NCBI RefSeq assembly: GCF_002162375.1
Contig: NZ_CP021425.1
Location: 3,666,766-3,730,765, forward strand
Reading direction: 5' to 3'
DNA length: 64,000 nt
From: Oleiphilus messinensis
GTDB lineage: Bacteria; Pseudomonadota; Gammaproteobacteria; Pseudomonadales; Oleiphilaceae
Numbering within the stretch: position 1 is the first letter of the stretch; each line of letters begins with the position of its first letter. The translations under genes were made by a program, and so were the position numbers. The notes under the pieces are model-generated. The model made no database searches, was not told the origin of the DNA, and saw only the letters and a list, made by a program, of their open reading frames with translations. Shown here piece after piece: positions 30,432-42,533 of this stretch.

Positions 30432-31234
30432 CAGGCGTCGATTGCCGCTCGCATTTCACTTAAGATTTGATGTAAAGCAGCCTTTAATTCATCTGGACGA
30501 TCTGCAAATTCAGCGATACGGTTAACTAACGCACTGCCAACAATAATACCATCGGCAACCTGTGCAACCGCAGCAGCCGACTTGGCATCCTTGATACCGA
30601 AACCGACACCAACGGGAAGATCAGTTTTTGCCTTTATCTCGGCAAGCTTTTCCTCCACTCCCGCAACATCCAAAGCGCCAGATCCCGTCACCCCTTTAAC
30701 CGATACATAATAAACGTAACCGGTTGAGTAATGGCAGATCGAACTGATACGGTCATTGTCAGTGGTGGGTGCCAACAGGAATATGGCATCCAGATCCGCA
30801 TTTTTGAGCTGCAAACAAAAAGTTTCTGCCTCTTCCGGCGGTAAATCAACGGTCAGGACACCATCTACACCCGCCTCTTTAGCCGCAGAAACGAATTGCT
30901 CGTATCCCATCACCTCGATCGGATTCAAATATCCCATCAATACCACGGGTGTGGTTTGATCCGTCTCACGAAAGGCTTTTACGATACCCAGCACATCACG
31001 CAGTGACGTGTTGTGCTCCAACGCCCGCTCACAAGCGAGCTGAATCACGGGGCCGTCCGCCATTGGATCGGAAAACGGCACACCGAGCTCAATCACATCT
31101 GCACCGGCATCCACAAGCGTCTGCATCAGCGACAGGGTCAAACCGGGATTGGGGTCACCGGCTGTAATATAGGGAATCAAAGCTTTTTTGTTTTGTTCTT
31201 TAAGTGTTTCAAAGGTTTGCGCGATGCGGCTCAT
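30431..31234 (-). CDS. trpA: tryptophan synthase alpha subunit
   Basis: 267-aa TIM-barrel subunit that cleaves indole-3-glycerol phosphate to indole. The catalytic Glu and Asp are in [17 protein letters not shown] (about 50-66), and the phosphate-binding end includes [12 protein letters not shown] and [13 protein letters not shown]. Length is standard. It follows trpB by 32 bp and runs directly into folC. With trpF and trpB it forms a trpFBA unit separate from the other trp genes, as is common in gammaproteobacteria outside the enterics. Confidence 0.97.
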   Translation of the reverse strand: MSRIAQTFETLKEQNKKALIPYITAGDPNPGLTLSLMQTLVDAGADVIELGVPFSDPMADGPVIQLACERALEHNTSLRDVLGIVKAFRETDQTTPVVLMGYLNPIEVMGYEQFVSAAKEAGVDGVLTVDLPPEEAETFCLQLKNADLDAIFLLAPTTDNDRISSICHYSTGYVYYVSVKGVTGSGALDVAGVEEKLAEIKAKTDLPVGVGFGIKDAKSAAAVAQVADGIIVGSALVNRIAEFADRPDELKAALHQILSEMRAAIDA

Positions 31235-31266
31235 AATCTATGACTCAGTGCTGTATTTTTCGGATC

Positions 31267-32487
31267 TTAAACGGTTATTCCATCAATTTTGGCGATAGTA
31301 TGGATATCTTTATCCCCCCGCCCCGACAGATTTATGACCATTATCTCGTCCTTGCTCATTTCTTTGGCTTTTTTCATACCATAAGCAATTGCATGGCTTG
31401 ATTCCAGGGCTGGCATAATTCCCTCAACACGAGTCAATGCCCGGAACGCATCCAACGCCTCTTCGTCCGTTACTGCAACATACTGAGCACGATTCACATC
31501 CTTCAACCAGGAATGCTCTGGACCAACACCCGGGTAATCCAAGCCAGCCGATACGGAATGGGTACTGGCAATCTGACCGTTCTCGTCTTCCATCAAATAA
31601 GTACGATTACCATGCAGCACACCCGGCTTTCCGGCACACAATGGCGCGGCGTGCTGTCCTGTTTCAATACCGTATCCCGCAGCCTCAACACCGATCATTT
31701 CAACGCTGGAGTCAGGAATAAACGGGTAAAACATCCCCATGGCATTTGAGCCACCACCAACGCAGGCTACCAGAACGTCTGGAAGACGACCTTCTTTTTC
31801 CATAATCTGCGCTTTGGTTTCGCGACCGATAACCGACTGAAAGTCCCGAACCAGCATCGGATATGGATGGGGCCCTGCTACGGTACCGATAATGTAAAAA
31901 GTATTATCTACGTTGGTAACCCAGTCACGAAGCGCTTCATTCATGGCATCTTTCAGTGTTTTGGTTCCGCTCTCTACCGGTAATACTTCTGCACCAAGGA
32001 GCTTCATACGGTAAACGTTGAGGGCTTGACGCTGAACATCTTCCGCCCCCATAAAAACTTTACACTCCAACCCGAGTCGCGCCGCTACCGTAGCGGTTGC
32101 AACACCGTGTTGTCCCGCTCCGGTTTCCGCGATGACACGGGGCTTGCCCAGATATTTAGCCAGCAACGCCTGCCCAATCGTATTGTTGACTTTGTGCGCG
32201 CCAGTATGATTCAGATCTTCGCGTTTCAGGTAAATTTTCGCACCGCCAACTCTTCGGGTTAGATGCTCGGCAAAATAGACCGGGGAAGGCCTCCCCACGT
32301 AGTCCGCCAAATCCTGATCAAACTCTCTCTGGAATTCAGGATCATCTTTAAGGCGTGCATACTCCTTTTCCAACTGGAGCAAGGACGGCATTAAGGTCTC
32401 GGAAACAAAGCGCCCACCATATATACCAAAGTGCCCCTTGTCGTCAGGCAATGATTTTAAAAAGTCTTCAGTAAACGTTTTGTGCAC
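31267..32487 (-). CDS. trpB: tryptophan synthase beta subunit
   Basis: 406-aa PLP enzyme that condenses indole with serine. The PLP lysine lies in the family motif [14 protein letters not shown] (about 86-99), the phosphate-binding loop is [10 protein letters not shown], and the carboxylate loop is AETGAGQHG. Start is a GTG, followed by a usual TrpB1 beginning ([15 protein letters not shown]). It overlaps the end of trpF by 20 bp and is translated with it. It passes indole through the TrpA-TrpB tunnel with the trpA product encoded next. Confidence 0.97.
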   Translation of the reverse strand: MHKTFTEDFLKSLPDDKGHFGIYGGRFVSETLMPSLLQLEKEYARLKDDPEFQREFDQDLADYVGRPSPVYFAEHLTRRVGGAKIYLKREDLNHTGAHKVNNTIGQALLAKYLGKPRVIAETGAGQHGVATATVAARLGLECKVFMGAEDVQRQALNVYRMKLLGAEVLPVESGTKTLKDAMNEALRDWVTNVDNTFYIIGTVAGPHPYPMLVRDFQSVIGRETKAQIMEKEGRLPDVLVACVGGGSNAMGMFYPFIPDSSVEMIGVEAAGYGIETGQHAAPLCAGKPGVLHGNRTYLMEDENGQIASTHSVSAGLDYPGVGPEHSWLKDVNRAQYVAVTDEEALDAFRALTRVEGIMPALESSHAIAYGMKKAKEMSKDEIMVINLSGRGDKDIHTIAKIDGITV

Positions 32488-33100
32488 GCCACACCTCTTT
32501 AATAAATTCTTGTACTGCTGATTGATTTTTTATGCCCTTGGCCTGTTCAACCCCACCACTGACGTCGACGGCGTAGGGCTTGATCATTGAAACTGCTTCG
32601 GCCACATTTTGGGGGTCAAGTCCCCCGGCAAGAATAACATAATGCGCCAACTCTACAGGAATGAGCCCCCAATCAAACTTTTGACCGGTCCCGCCAGGTA
32701 CACCTTTTACATACGCATCAAGAAGCAGATTCTTGGCGCTGGGATATTGGGCTAACGCATCTCGTATCTGATTCTCGGTGTTAACCCTCACCGCTTTTAT
32801 ATAAGGCCGGTCAAATTGTTTACAATAGGACTCAGTCTCATTGCCATGAAATTGCAGCAACTCCAGTTCGACGGAGCTTAACACATTTCTCACTGCGGTT
32901 TCGTCATGATCAACAAACAAGCCGACCTTGGCAACAAAAGCCGGTACTTGAGCACAAATACGCGCTGCGGCTTCCGGGGCGACATAACGAGGACTTTTTT
33001 CATAAAACACAAACCCCAGAGCATCTGCTCCGGCAGCGACTGCTGAGAGGGCATCCTCCGGATTGGTGATACCACATATTTTGACTCGAACTCTGGACAT
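32468..33100 (-). CDS. trpF: phosphoribosylanthranilate isomerase
   Basis: 210-aa TIM barrel of the tryptophan pathway. The catalytic Cys is in [12 protein letters not shown] (about 7-18) and the acid partner Asp in the VGLFVDHDE region; the phosphate-binding C-terminus has [14 protein letters not shown] and AVDVSGGVE. First gene of the trpF-trpB-trpA run, overlapping trpB by 20 bp. Position next to truA matches the pseudomonad order truA-trpF. About 210 bp separates it from truA, enough for a promoter, but I could not single one out. Confidence 0.96.
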   Translation of the reverse strand: MSRVRVKICGITNPEDALSAVAAGADALGFVFYEKSPRYVAPEAAARICAQVPAFVAKVGLFVDHDETAVRNVLSSVELELLQFHGNETESYCKQFDRPYIKAVRVNTENQIRDALAQYPSAKNLLLDAYVKGVPGGTGQKFDWGLIPVELAHYVILAGGLDPQNVAEAVSMIKPYAVDVSGGVEQAKGIKNQSAVQEFIKEVWRAQNVY

Positions 33101-33310
33101 AGTACTTTTCTGTCATCTACTCGGCACTCGCAGCATAGATACAACCATGGCTAGCGCGCACCTGATTCCACCGGGGTCATCGATTATAACGGCAAAGCCC
33201 CCTGGAATAAATTTTTTGTGGTCCATCCGTCGATTCACTAGCTCTGATGACGATGACGAATCGAGATACCGCAACTATTCAAACCAGTGAAGCTATTAGA
33301 ACTACCACAA

Positions 33311-34162
33311 CTACTCGGGTTGCTGCAGGAACTCCGGCCCTAACCCCAAATCGGGAATTGCAAACGCTTCCGGATACTGGACATTGACCAGATAAAGCCC
33401 CTCAGGGGGTGCAGTGACACCTCCCCGGGTTCGGTCTTTCAAGGCAAGAACCTCTCCACACCAGCTGACCGGTTTTTTACCGCAGCCAATCTCCATCAAT
33501 ACACCGGCAATATTTCTGACCATATGATGCAAAAATGCGTTAGCCTGAATATCAATCACGACATACCGATGGTAACGGGTGACATTGATAAAGTGGACAT
33601 TTCGAAATGGTGTTTTAGACTGACACCCGACCGCTCTGAATGAGCTGAAATCCAACTCACCAATCAGGCTCTGGGCTGCAGCATGCATACGATCAGCATC
33701 GAGCGGACGAAACTGCCAGGTAACCAGATTGCGCATCAACGAGGGTCGCAGGGAATGATTGTAGATTACATAACGATAGCGTCGGGCAGTGGCACTGAAG
33801 CGGGCGTGAAAATCACTGGCAGCATTGTCGATGTGTAGCAACCTGACATCGTCAGGGAGATTGGTGTTTACCCCTAAAAGCCATGCTCGCTGATCCCGGA
33901 CTACCGGGCAGTCAAAATGCACTACCTGAGCGGTACCATGGACGGCGGCATCTGTTCGGCCGGCACAAGTGGTACTGACTGGTACATTGGCCACTTTGGA
34001 CAAACCATATTCCAACGCCCCTTGGACACTGGGAACACCATTATTCTGGATCTGCCATCCGCGATACCCTGCACCGTCATATTCTACGATACAAAAAATA
34101 CGGCCAGCACCTATTCGGGAGCTGGCCGTAGAGTCTGATTCATTTTTCACTGTTACCGCCAC
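33311..34162 (-). CDS. truA: tRNA pseudouridine(38-40) synthase TruA
   Basis: 283-aa pseudouridine synthase that modifies positions 38-40 of the tRNA anticodon arm. The catalytic Asp is D71 in [15 protein letters not shown], and the C-terminal half has [17 protein letters not shown]. Start is a GTG giving about 20 extra residues (Ser/Ala-rich) before the conserved core at [15 protein letters not shown]. Follows fimV by 47 bp, the conserved fimV-truA order of pseudomonads. Confidence 0.96.
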   Translation of the reverse strand: MAVTVKNESDSTASSRIGAGRIFCIVEYDGAGYRGWQIQNNGVPSVQGALEYGLSKVANVPVSTTCAGRTDAAVHGTAQVVHFDCPVVRDQRAWLLGVNTNLPDDVRLLHIDNAASDFHARFSATARRYRYVIYNHSLRPSLMRNLVTWQFRPLDADRMHAAAQSLIGELDFSSFRAVGCQSKTPFRNVHFINVTRYHRYVVIDIQANAFLHHMVRNIAGVLMEIGCGKKPVSWCGEVLALKDRTRGGVTAPPEGLYLVNVQYPEAFAIPDLGLGPEFLQQPE

Positions 34163-34209
34163 ACTTAAAAGCGCAAAGGGTAACGGATTATTCGAATTAC
34201 GCCAAATTT

Positions 34210-37200
34210 TTAATCCAAACTTTTCAGCAAATCATCAGCTTCTTTTTTCTGATCATCATTCCCTTCAATTGCAACTTCTTCCAGAATATCGCGAGCCCCT
34301 TCACTGTCCCCCATATCAATATATGCGCGGGCAAGATCAAGCTTGGTTGCAGCTTCGTCCGTACCGGAAAGAAAATCGAAATCATCATCCTCATCGACAT
34401 CAACTTCCGCATCGGGCCTGGCCACAGGCATGACCACCGTATCTCCACCTTCAAGCGACTCAGAGGTTAGCAACGCGGAATCATCTTCTGGCAAATCAGC
34501 TTCCAAATCTTCCAGGGTATCCTCTAATGCAAGCTCGGAAAGGTCATCATCCATATCCGTTAAGTCGAGTTCGACTTCGGCCTCATCCGGATGATCAAGG
34601 TTAAGGTCGCCATCCATATCCAAGTCTGCGTCCAGCTCCAGGTCTGTATCCAATTCCAGGTCTGCATCCAACTCAAGCTCAGTCTCGGATGACTCCAGAT
34701 TATTTGATGGAAGATCGAGATCAGCTTCTGCTTCGAGATCCATTGCACTTTCAGCTTCTGGCTTTGATTCTCCGGCCTCATCTTCTTCGGAAAAGTCAAG
34801 CGTATCGAATTCAGCGTCCAACTCTGCATCCAGATCTGACATCGAAAAATCTGAAGGCAGCGCTTCTTGCGCTTCCTCATCATTTTCCATTTGCGGCGCG
34901 TCTTTTAATGCGTCACTGGAATCCAGAGCTTCCGACTCCAGCTCAAGTTCGCCAAAATCATCTCCACTGCTTTCTGACACTTCATCCAGAGTGAGTTCTT
35001 CTTCCAAACCCGCGTTCTCTTCCAGGCCCAAGTCTTCATTTAATCCGAGATCTTCATCCAGAGACGATGCCAAATCCGCCATTTCAGCATCGTCAACAGT
35101 CTCGGACAGATCATCTGAAGTCAGATCCAGGTCCAAAGCGTCGAGTTCATCCTCTGCAGCCTCCGCTACCGGACTCGCCTCATCGGCCAAATCCAGTTCA
35201 AGCTCATCAGTATCTTCAGACAAGTCCAGATCAAGCGCATCTAACTCATCAGCGGATACGAGCGCTTCCTCAGTTCGGACTTCCTGCGCGGTTTCCGGGC
35301 GCTTATCCAGCGTTAATCCTTCATCCAAGTCAAGATCATCTACATCAAAATCCAGATCCAGCTCTTCATCAAGCTGCTCAACACGCTCTGCAGTGACGTC
35401 TTCTACACCCGCATCAGGAAAATCGAGCTCCAGGTCGTCATCAGCTTCCGCAGTCGCCTGAGTATCTGTGGCAACGGCTCCGGTATTACCGGATAGCAGC
35501 TCGTTCTCAAGGTCATCGATGGAGATTTCCGGTTCTGCAGAACCTTCAGTTAAGGTTCCTTTTAACTCTGCGGCACGCTTCAGGGTTTCCGGATCATTCA
35601 ACGCCTCAACCTCACGGTATTGCGTTTCAAAAGCGGCTGCATTTTCCGAATCACGATAAACTTCAAGCAGCTTCAAGCGAATGTCTGCCCGACTGGGCTC
35701 CTCTGAAATCGCATTTTCCAGAACCTGAGCGGCCTGATCAAGCCGACCGTATGCGATATAAACGTCGGCTTCTGCGAGTGGATCGTCCTTTTCGGGCTCA
35801 GGTGCTTCAGCTTCGGTTTCATCCTCGATCGCGGCACCACCGAAGATATCCATATCATCTTCGCTAGACTCTGCCTGAGCGAGACTTTCGTGAAACTCCT
35901 GCTCTCGTCGGGCGTTACTTCTTGAAACCAGTATCAAACCGATAATCAACGCCAACGCACCTGCACCAATTCCACCCAAATATAACGGATTGTTCAGAAT
36001 TGTTTCGACAAAACTGGGCTCAGGCGGAATTTCAACCGGCTTATCTTTTGCTTTGATTACCGGCTTAGTGGATGTCGGTGCACTGGCTTCTGGCTTCACA
36101 ACCGGAGCTTCAGCCATTCCAGTATCAACCGGTTTCTCGACCTGATCCGCACCAGTGCTATCAGCATCAATGCCTGAAGCAGAATCAACACCTGAAGCAG
36201 CATCACCCATGGCCATAGGGTCGCTGTCAGTCATGCCGCCATCAACCGAAGATACCTCCCCCGTAGATGACATATCTCCCATCGCCGGATCTGTCATGGT
36301 GCCTGCAACATCTCCGGTATCGGCTGGCTCACCCTGAGTTCCGGCTTGCAAAGAGGATTCCGCCTCTTTCAATACACGCTCAATTTCCTCCGAGGACTTT
36401 CCAAGTTGACGCTGCAATTCCACCAACTGGTCATCTTTCAGTGTTAGTAAACTTTGTAGCGTTTCCAGTTGCGTTTCCAGGTCTTCAACCCGGCTCTTTA
36501 ACTCGGTATTCTCACTGGCAGACTCATCAAGCTTTTCCAGAGTCATCGCCAACTCATTGGCTACAGCCCCCGTAGCACCTTCTCCACCCGCATGAGCACC
36601 TGACTCGGCGGCATCAGATCGAGGCACCACTATCTTTAATTCAGCGCCACCCGCGCTACCGGATTGCGCTGTTTGTGTTTGGCTCGAGCGTGCTGTAGCA
36701 TCAATTTTACGAACAGCCACAGGCCGCCCTTCTGCAAACGCCCTATTCTGCTCCACTACAGCACCAACAGCTTCCGTTCTGGAGCGAGCTTCAATATCAC
36801 CGGATTCCGGCACTCTGAGAATTTGCCCTGACTTTAACTTGTTAATATTGCCATCAATAAACGCATCGGGATTGAGATCCTGAATGGCAAGCATCATCTG
36901 CTGGGGAGAATAGCTTTTCGAGGGTCTCACCTTTAACGCGATATTCCACAACGTTTCATTTCTAGCGGTCGGGCCATATTCCTCACCATCATAGGCTGGC
37001 GCTGATTCGGCCATGGGTGCTGAAACGCCTGAAGGTGATACTGAAGTGCTTTGCGTACTTGCAGCGGTATCTATTTCTTCAATTTCGGGCAACGCATTGA
37101 CTGCAGTTGTAGCGGGTTGAACCGGCTTTACCGCTTCTTCACTAAACACAGGAGGATCGATCAATAACGCATACTCCCGCAACAATCGCCCGCTAGGCCA

Positions 37201-37539
37201 GATCACTTCCACTAGAAAATTCAGGAAAGGTTCTCGGACCGGCTTGTTCGAAGAGATGATTACGACAGGATTCCCTTGTTCGTTCCTTGAAACCGCAAAT
37301 GTGAGATCGGATAGAAAATAAACCCTGTCTACCTCAGCCCTAGCAAACTCTTCTCGTGTGGCAAGCCCCGGCAAAATTTCATTCTGCTCGAGGTCGCGGA
37401 CATTCACTAATTCAATCTCTGCACGCAAGGGTTGGTTTAGAGATGACCGCACAGTCGCCTCACCAAGCCCCAAGGCACTTGCAGTTCCAGTACCCATTGC
37501 GCCTACAAGCGATAGAGCAATTGCGAGCTTGCGCATCAT
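34210..37539 (-). CDS. fimV: FimV-like pilus assembly / polar hub protein
   Basis: About 1109-aa inner-membrane protein. A signal peptide (about 1-22) precedes the FimV N-terminal domain ([20 protein letters not shown]) and a LysM-type segment (about 190-245, [17 protein letters not shown]) that binds peptidoglycan. A coiled coil (about 325-390), one transmembrane helix (about 520-540) and a cytoplasmic part follow, with a TPR motif and a very acidic, Asp/Glu/Leu repeat region (about 670-1040). The FimV C-terminal domain comes last ([20 protein letters not shown]). It links type IV pilus assembly and cAMP signalling at the pole in Pseudomonas. I chose the ATG at 37539 because the signal peptide begins there; an upstream start at 37581 adds a charged leader. 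Confidence 0.93.
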   Translation of the reverse strand: MMRKLAIALSLVGAMGTGTASALGLGEATVRSSLNQPLRAEIELVNVRDLEQNEILPGLATREEFARAEVDRVYFLSDLTFAVSRNEQGNPVVIISSNKPVREPFLNFLVEVIWPSGRLLREYALLIDPPVFSEEAVKPVQPATTAVNALPEIEEIDTAASTQSTSVSPSGVSAPMAESAPAYDGEEYGPTARNETLWNIALKVRPSKSYSPQQMMLAIQDLNPDAFIDGNINKLKSGQILRVPESGDIEARSRTEAVGAVVEQNRAFAEGRPVAVRKIDATARSSQTQTAQSGSAGGAELKIVVPRSDAAESGAHAGGEGATGAVANELAMTLEKLDESASENTELKSRVEDLETQLETLQSLLTLKDDQLVELQRQLGKSSEEIERVLKEAESSLQAGTQGEPADTGDVAGTMTDPAMGDMSSTGEVSSVDGGMTDSDPMAMGDAASGVDSASGIDADSTGADQVEKPVDTGMAEAPVVKPEASAPTSTKPVIKAKDKPVEIPPEPSFVETILNNPLYLGGIGAGALALIIGLILVSRSNARREQEFHESLAQAESSEDDMDIFGGAAIEDETEAEAPEPEKDDPLAEADVYIAYGRLDQAAQVLENAISEEPSRADIRLKLLEVYRDSENAAAFETQYREVEALNDPETLKRAAELKGTLTEGSAEPEISIDDLENELLSGNTGAVATDTQATAEADDDLELDFPDAGVEDVTAERVEQLDEELDLDFDVDDLDLDEGLTLDKRPETAQEVRTEEALVSADELDALDLDLSEDTDELELDLADEASPVAEAAEDELDALDLDLTSDDLSETVDDAEMADLASSLDEDLGLNEDLGLEENAGLEEELTLDEVSESSGDDFGELELESEALDSSDALKDAPQMENDEEAQEALPSDFSMSDLDAELDAEFDTLDFSEEDEAGESKPEAESAMDLEAEADLDLPSNNLESSETELELDADLELDTDLELDADLDMDGDLNLDHPDEAEVELDLTDMDDDLSELALEDTLEDLEADLPEDDSALLTSESLEGGDTVVMPVARPDAEVDVDEDDDFDFLSGTDEAATKLDLARAYIDMGDSEGARDILEEVAIEGNDDQKKEADDLLKSLD

Positions 37540-37955
37540 ATTTTCTTTCCTTTTTTTATCAAATCTGAGCAGTTTGTACAAAGTAGAGTCAAAACGCTTT
37601 TGTCATCGTCTGTATCCACTTTACTGTATACAGATTGCCCGTGCTTACTTAGAAAAAGCATTCAGATATGCAACTAAGTATCAAGTATTGTTTATAAATA
37701 CCGATTAGGCAAAAAATCAGATGACTTGCCAAGCACCTTTCAGCACACGGCCAACACTGAAAAAAAAATTCTGCCTTTTTCGTCGTATTAACAGCAACTT
37801 GAAAATAATAATAGATGAGTTTTTCAATTCCGTGGACTTAAGGGAAGGATTAGTTCACAGAATGATTTGAAAATTGATGAGGGAGAGGATTTTATACGAA
37901 AAAACCGGTTCAGAAACACCTGAACCGGTTTTAAAATGCTCAATCAAGCCAGCTA
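37540..37955. other. intergenic region between fimV and asd
   Basis: About 415 bp with no gene. The fimV-proximal part is AT-rich and would contain the fimV promoter, which I could not locate confidently; the distal part holds the asd terminator at 37901-37932. Nothing else structured was seen. Confidence 0.6.
37897..37932 (-). terminator. intrinsic terminator of asd (end of the leu-asd unit)
   Basis: A perfect 13-bp inverted repeat (AAAACCGGTTCAG at 37901-37913, its complement at 37920-37932, loop AAACAC). On the minus strand it lies 24 bp after the asd stop and its stem ends in a run of six T. This is a textbook terminator and suggests fimV is transcribed separately. Confidence 0.88.
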
Positions 37956-39062
37956 TCAGAGCAGAATGCGAAGCATTCTTCTCAGCGGCTCTGCCGCACC
38001 CCACAACAGCTGATCCCCAACGGTAAATGCCGAGATATATTCGGGCCCCATTGTCAACTTGCGGATCCGGCCAACAGGTACGGATAACGTGCCATTCACT
38101 ACAGCGGGCGACAATTCACGAATCGTAACATCACGCTCGTTCGGGATCACTTTAACCCAATCATTGGCTTCCGCCAGGATGTTATTGATATCCGCAACCG
38201 GAACATCTTTTTTCATTTTGATTGTCAACGCCTGACTATGGCATCGCATCGCTCCAATCCGTACACAGATTCCGTCAATCGGAATTGGCGACGCAGAACG
38301 CCCCAGAATCTTGTTGGTTTCAACTTCAGCTTTCCACTCTTCCCGGCTTTGGCCGCTTTCAAGTTGAGAGTCTATCCAGGGAATCAAACTGCCAGCGAGT
38401 GCAGCGCCAAAGTTATCTGTGGGAAACGCTTCGCCACGCATCTGATCTGCAACACGTTTGTCGATTTCCAGAATCGCACTGGAAGGAGACGCCAACAATT
38501 CATCAACCGAGCCATGAATCGACCCCATCTGCGCGATCAGCTCACGCATATTCTGGGCTCCGGCTCCAGAGGCAGCCTGATAGGTCATCGGTGAGATCCA
38601 TTCAATCAGATCTTGTTCAAACAAACCACCCAACGCCATTAACATCAAGCTGACAGTACAGTTGCCACCAACAAAGTTGGTCACACCGTTCTCAAGAGCG
38701 GTATCGATAACAGACCGGTTAACCGGGTCGAGCACGATTACGGAATCTTCCTGCATACGCAGCGCAGAAGCCGCATCAATCCAGTACCCTTTCCAGCCTG
38801 CTTCACGCAGTCCGGGAAAAACCGACTTGGTGTAGTCCCCACCCTGGCAACTGATAATAATATCCATATCCGCAAGTGCATTAATATCGTTTGCATCTTG
38901 CAAAACAGACGCTTTCCCGGAATAGGAAGGTGCTGCCTGTCCCGCCTGGGAGGTGGAGAAAAACGTCGCATCGATGACACTAAAATCATCCTCTGCAAGC
39001 ATTCTTTCCATCAAGACGGAGCCAACCATGCCCCGCCAACCTACTAATCCTACTTTTTTCAT
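37956..39062 (-). CDS. asd: aspartate-semialdehyde dehydrogenase
   Basis: About 368-aa enzyme of the proteobacterial Asd type, which reduces aspartyl phosphate to the semialdehyde for Lys, Thr, Met and diaminopimelate. The NADP-binding beginning is [16 protein letters not shown], the catalytic Cys is in [14 protein letters not shown] (about 131), and the [12 protein letters not shown] and [12 protein letters not shown] motifs are present with the catalytic His in the latter. I chose the ATG at 39062 since it gives the family start; the alternative at 39074 adds four residues. It sits 75 bp after leuB, the leuB-asd-fimV order of pseudomonads. Confidence 0.95.
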   Translation of the reverse strand: MKKVGLVGWRGMVGSVLMERMLAEDDFSVIDATFFSTSQAGQAAPSYSGKASVLQDANDINALADMDIIISCQGGDYTKSVFPGLREAGWKGYWIDAASALRMQEDSVIVLDPVNRSVIDTALENGVTNFVGGNCTVSLMLMALGGLFEQDLIEWISPMTYQAASGAGAQNMRELIAQMGSIHGSVDELLASPSSAILEIDKRVADQMRGEAFPTDNFGAALAGSLIPWIDSQLESGQSREEWKAEVETNKILGRSASPIPIDGICVRIGAMRCHSQALTIKMKKDVPVADINNILAEANDWVKVIPNERDVTIRELSPAVVNGTLSVPVGRIRKLTMGPEYISAFTVGDQLLWGAAEPLRRMLRILL

Positions 39063-39137
39063 CGGTTTAACCACAATACTGAATTAATGAATTTCACGGC
39101 CTAGCCTAACATACTCGCCGGGTTTCAGATAGGGATC

Positions 39138-40217
39138 TTAGCTGTTTAATGCCGCAACAACTGCATCGCCCATCTCGGCAGTACCTACTTTTTGCGTGCC
39201 TTCGGAATAAATATCAGGCGTACGCAATCCTTGATCCAGAACCGCACTCACCGCCTTCTCTATCTTGTCGGCTGCATCGGTCAACCCCAGACTATAACGA
39301 AGCATCATTGCCGCTGACAAGATAGTTGCTAACGGGTTCGCGATACCTTGGCCTGCAATATCCGGTGCACTGCCGTGACAAGGCTCGTACATACCTTTCC
39401 CGTCCGCATCCAGTGACGCCGATGGCAGCATGCCGATGGAACCGGTCAGCATGGCGGCCGCATCCGAAAGAATATCACCAAACATGTTTCCGGTAACCAT
39501 GACGTCAAACTGTTTAGGCGCTTTTACCAATTGCATTGCCGCGTTATCGACATACATATGACTCAATTCAACTTCCGGATAGTCTTTTGCCATATCATCC
39601 AGAATCTCACGCCACAATACAGTGACTTCAAGCACATTGGCTTTGTCTACCGAGCACAGCTTGCCATTACGTTTTTGTGCCGCTTCAAACGCCACTTTTG
39701 CAATCCGGCGAATTTCACTCTCACTGTAAACGTAAGTGTTATACCCCTGACGCTCGCCATTTTCGAGTGTTCGAATACCCCGAGGCTGGCCAAAGTAAAT
39801 CCCGCCCGTCAGCTCACGAACGATCAATATATCAAGACCTGAAACGACTTCAGGCTTCAGTGTTGATGCACCGGCCAATTGCGGGTACAAAATAGCAGGT
39901 CGCAGATTACCGAACAACTGCAGCCCGGAACGCAGCCCAAGCAGGCCCTTTTCCGGACGGATCGCCATGTCAATCGTATCCCACTTCGGCCCGCCTACGG
40001 CGCCGAGCAAAATCGCATCCGCTGCTTTGGCCGCAGCCAGGGTATCATCAGGCAACGGTACGCCACTGGCATCAATGGCCGCACCACCTACATTGGCAGT
40101 GGATAACTCCAGCCCCAAACCTTCGGACGCATTCAGCGCCTTCAATACTTTTTCAGCTTCAGCCACAATTTCAGGGCCGATTCCATCGCCCGGCAACAGC
40201 AATACCTTCTTGGTCAT
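39138..40217 (-). CDS. leuB: 3-isopropylmalate dehydrogenase
   Basis: 359-aa NAD-dependent enzyme of leucine synthesis, oxidising 3-isopropylmalate to 2-ketoisocaproate after decarboxylation. The start [20 protein letters not shown], the substrate-binding [14 protein letters not shown] region, [10 protein letters not shown] and the metal-binding [19 protein letters not shown] are all present, and [18 protein letters not shown] is near the C-terminus. Third gene of leuC-leuD-leuB, 28 bp after leuD. No methyltransferase gene is inserted between leuD and leuB, unlike in many pseudomonads. Confidence 0.97.
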   Translation of the reverse strand: MTKKVLLLPGDGIGPEIVAEAEKVLKALNASEGLGLELSTANVGGAAIDASGVPLPDDTLAAAKAADAILLGAVGGPKWDTIDMAIRPEKGLLGLRSGLQLFGNLRPAILYPQLAGASTLKPEVVSGLDILIVRELTGGIYFGQPRGIRTLENGERQGYNTYVYSESEIRRIAKVAFEAAQKRNGKLCSVDKANVLEVTVLWREILDDMAKDYPEVELSHMYVDNAAMQLVKAPKQFDVMVTGNMFGDILSDAAAMLTGSIGMLPSASLDADGKGMYEPCHGSAPDIAGQGIANPLATILSAAMMLRYSLGLTDAADKIEKAVSAVLDQGLRTPDIYSEGTQKVGTAEMGDAVVAALNS

Positions 40218-40245
40218 TTATCTCGCCTCTTTCTCTTAATTCTGA

Positions 40246-40893
40246 TTACTTCACAACATCAAACAGCCAAGGTGCAGCCTGGCGCTTTTTCGTTTCATAG
40301 GCTTTGATGGCCTCGGCATGCTCCAATGTCAACCCGATATCATCCAACCCGTTCAGCAGGCAATGCTTACGGAAGGCATCAACTTCAAAAGCAAAGGTTT
40401 CACCGGACGGCGCACGCACAACTTGCTCCTGCAAATCAATCTCGAGCTCATACCCTTCGCTGGCAAAGGTTTCCTGGAAGAGCTGTTCAACCTGCTCTTC
40501 TGTTAAAACGACGGGCAAAATACCATTTTTAAAACAATTATTGAAAAATATGTCGGCGAAGCTGGGGGCGATCACACAACGAAAACCGTAATCATCCAAG
40601 GCCCAGGGAGCATGCTCCCGGCTCGAACCGCAACCAAAATTACGCCGCGCCAACAAAATGGATGCGCCCGTATAACGGGATTGATTCAAGACAAAGTCCT
40701 TGTTCAGAGGCCGCGCAGAACAATCCTGCCCCGGAGCACCTTCATCAAGATAACGCATTTCATCAAACAGATTAGGCCCAAAGCCGGCTCGTTTGATGGA
40801 TTTCAAGAACTGCTTGGGAATGATCATATCCGTATCAACGTTGGCCCGGTCCATTGGTGCCACGATACCTTTAACGGTGGTGAATGCTTTCAT
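40246..40893 (-). CDS. leuD: 3-isopropylmalate dehydratase small subunit
   Basis: 215-aa swivel domain partner of LeuC. Typical motifs are [23 protein letters not shown] at the start (abridged here as [13 protein letters not shown]) and [20 protein letters not shown], which positions the substrate phosphate-like carboxylate. Together with LeuC it isomerises 2-isopropylmalate to 3-isopropylmalate. It lies 39 bp after leuC and 28 bp before leuB, so the three are one transcript. Confidence 0.97.
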   Translation of the reverse strand: MKAFTTVKGIVAPMDRANVDTDMIIPKQFLKSIKRAGFGPNLFDEMRYLDEGAPGQDCSARPLNKDFVLNQSRYTGASILLARRNFGCGSSREHAPWALDDYGFRCVIAPSFADIFFNNCFKNGILPVVLTEEQVEQLFQETFASEGYELEIDLQEQVVRAPSGETFAFEVDAFRKHCLLNGLDDIGLTLEHAEAIKAYETKKRQAAPWLFDVVK

Positions 40894-40932
40894 GACTAAT
40901 TACCTTTTAAAACAAAATTCACAAATGGACGA

Positions 40933-42348
40933 TTACACCCATTCCCGCACATCAACAAAGTGTCCTGCAACTGCCGCAGCCGCTGCCATAGCCGGGCTAA
41001 CCAGGTGGGTACGACCGCCAAAGCCCTGACGTCCTTCAAAATTACGGTTGGAAGTTGATGCACAATGTTCGCCCTGACCCAACTTATCCGCATTCATCGC
41101 CAGACACATTGAGCATCCCGGCTCACGCCACTCAAGCCCCGCAGCAGTGAAAATCGCATCCAGACCTTCTGCTTCAGCTTGTGCCTTAACCAGACCCGAC
41201 CCTGGCACCACCAAAGCCTGCTTGACGGAATCTGCAACTTTTTTGCCTTTGACAACTTCCGCCGCTGCCCGTAAATCCTCTATACGTGAATTTGTACATG
41301 AGCCAATAAATACGCGATCCAGCTTGATTTCAGAAATCGGCATATTGGCTTTCAAGCCCATGTACTCCAGCGCACGCTGAATGCCTTCTTTCTTCACCGG
41401 GTCATTTTCCTGATCCGGATCAGGAACCAAGGCGTCCACTGAAGCAACCATCTCTGGAGATGTCCCCCAAGAGACCTGCGGCTTGATTGCCGAGCCATCC
41501 AGCACCACAACCTTGTCAAATTCCGCGTCATCATCGCTATGCAAGTCCTTCCAGCTGGCAACAGCTTGTTCCCAATGCTCACCTTGAGGTGCAAAAGGAC
41601 GGCCTTTTACGTAATCCAGCGTGTGCTCATCAACAGCAACCAGACCCGCACGGGCACCGGCTTCGATCGCCATGTTACAGACTGTCATTCGGCCTTCCAT
41701 CGACATTGCCCGCATGACCTCGCCACCGAACTCCATCGCGTAACCGGTACCACCGGCAGTGCCAATCTCACCAATGATTGCCAGCACTACATCTTTGGCG
41801 GTCACGCCCTTACCCAGCTGACCATCAACACGAATCAGCAAGTTTTTCATTTTTTTCTGCACCAGACACTGGGTCGCCAGCACGTGCTCTACTTCAGACG
41901 TACCGATACCATGGGCCAACGCCCCAAACGCACCGTGGGTAGAAGTGTGTGAATCACCACAAACAATCGTCATACCGGGCAAGGTTGCGCCTTGTTCCGG
42001 CCCCACGACGTGGACAATCCCCTGACGCTTGTCGTTCAATTTAAACTCAACAATACCAAAATGATCACAGTTATCGTCGAGGGTCTGAACCTGAATTTTG
42101 GATACCGGGTCGACAATGCCCTCAACACCAGCAGTCCGATCCGTGGTGGGAACATTATGATCAGGCGTTGCCAGGTTGGCATCGAGACGCCAGGGTGTGC
42201 GTCCGGCAATTCTCAGACCTTCAAAAGCTTGGGGCGAAGTCACTTCGTGCAATAATTGACGATCGATGTAAATCAACGATGAACCATCATCACGCTGCGT
42301 TACAACATGATCATCCCATAATTTATCGTAAAGGGTCTTACCAGCCAT
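40933..42348 (-). CDS. leuC: 3-isopropylmalate dehydratase large subunit
   Basis: 471-aa aconitase-family subunit carrying the 4Fe-4S cluster. The three cluster cysteines are visible in [14 protein letters not shown] and in [35 protein letters not shown] is the family signature. The start at 42348 is decided by a GGAGG ribosome site 7 nt upstream; a longer frame from 42366 is less likely because that site would then lie within the gene. First gene of leuCDB-asd and divergent from a LysR gene, which probably controls it through the palindrome at 42466-42482. Confidence 0.97.
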   Translation of the reverse strand: MAGKTLYDKLWDDHVVTQRDDGSSLIYIDRQLLHEVTSPQAFEGLRIAGRTPWRLDANLATPDHNVPTTDRTAGVEGIVDPVSKIQVQTLDDNCDHFGIVEFKLNDKRQGIVHVVGPEQGATLPGMTIVCGDSHTSTHGAFGALAHGIGTSEVEHVLATQCLVQKKMKNLLIRVDGQLGKGVTAKDVVLAIIGEIGTAGGTGYAMEFGGEVMRAMSMEGRMTVCNMAIEAGARAGLVAVDEHTLDYVKGRPFAPQGEHWEQAVASWKDLHSDDDAEFDKVVVLDGSAIKPQVSWGTSPEMVASVDALVPDPDQENDPVKKEGIQRALEYMGLKANMPISEIKLDRVFIGSCTNSRIEDLRAAAEVVKGKKVADSVKQALVVPGSGLVKAQAEAEGLDAIFTAAGLEWREPGCSMCLAMNADKLGQGEHCASTSNRNFEGRQGFGGRTHLVSPAMAAAAAVAGHFVDVREWV

Positions 42349-42465
42349 TTGGATTCCTCCGGTCATTCCGGACGTGCATCATCACACCCGGTTGTTGTAC
42401 GTATCACATGCAGAATATGGTAACTTGCAAACAACATAAAATGAATTTATTTTTATTATCCTGAA

Positions 42466-42482
42466 TATTCCTCTTTGGAATA
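42466..42482. promoter_or_regulatory. LysR-type operator between leuC and the LysR gene
   Basis: A perfect inverted repeat TATTCC-TCTTT-GGAATA, containing the T-N11-A dyad typical of LysR-type binding sites. It lies about 118 bp upstream of leuC and 52 bp before the divergent regulator start, where an autoregulator that also controls leuCDB would bind. Binding is inferred, not shown. Confidence 0.6.
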
Positions 42483-42533
42483 CTAAAATCACTGCGGCTG
42501 AGTTTCATCCGCTAGATTCAGGAGCAAGTCAAT

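Noticed and set aside
33101-33310. trp leader / attenuator upstream of trpF
   Set aside because: No Trp-rich leader peptide and no terminator-antiterminator pair could be drawn in this gap.
34991-35461. 156-aa plus-strand Ser-rich open frame opposite fimV
   Set aside because: Antisense shadow of the Asp/Glu/Leu repeat region; pure Ser/Lys/Arg low complexity, no ribosome site, and the minus-strand FimV frame is unambiguous.
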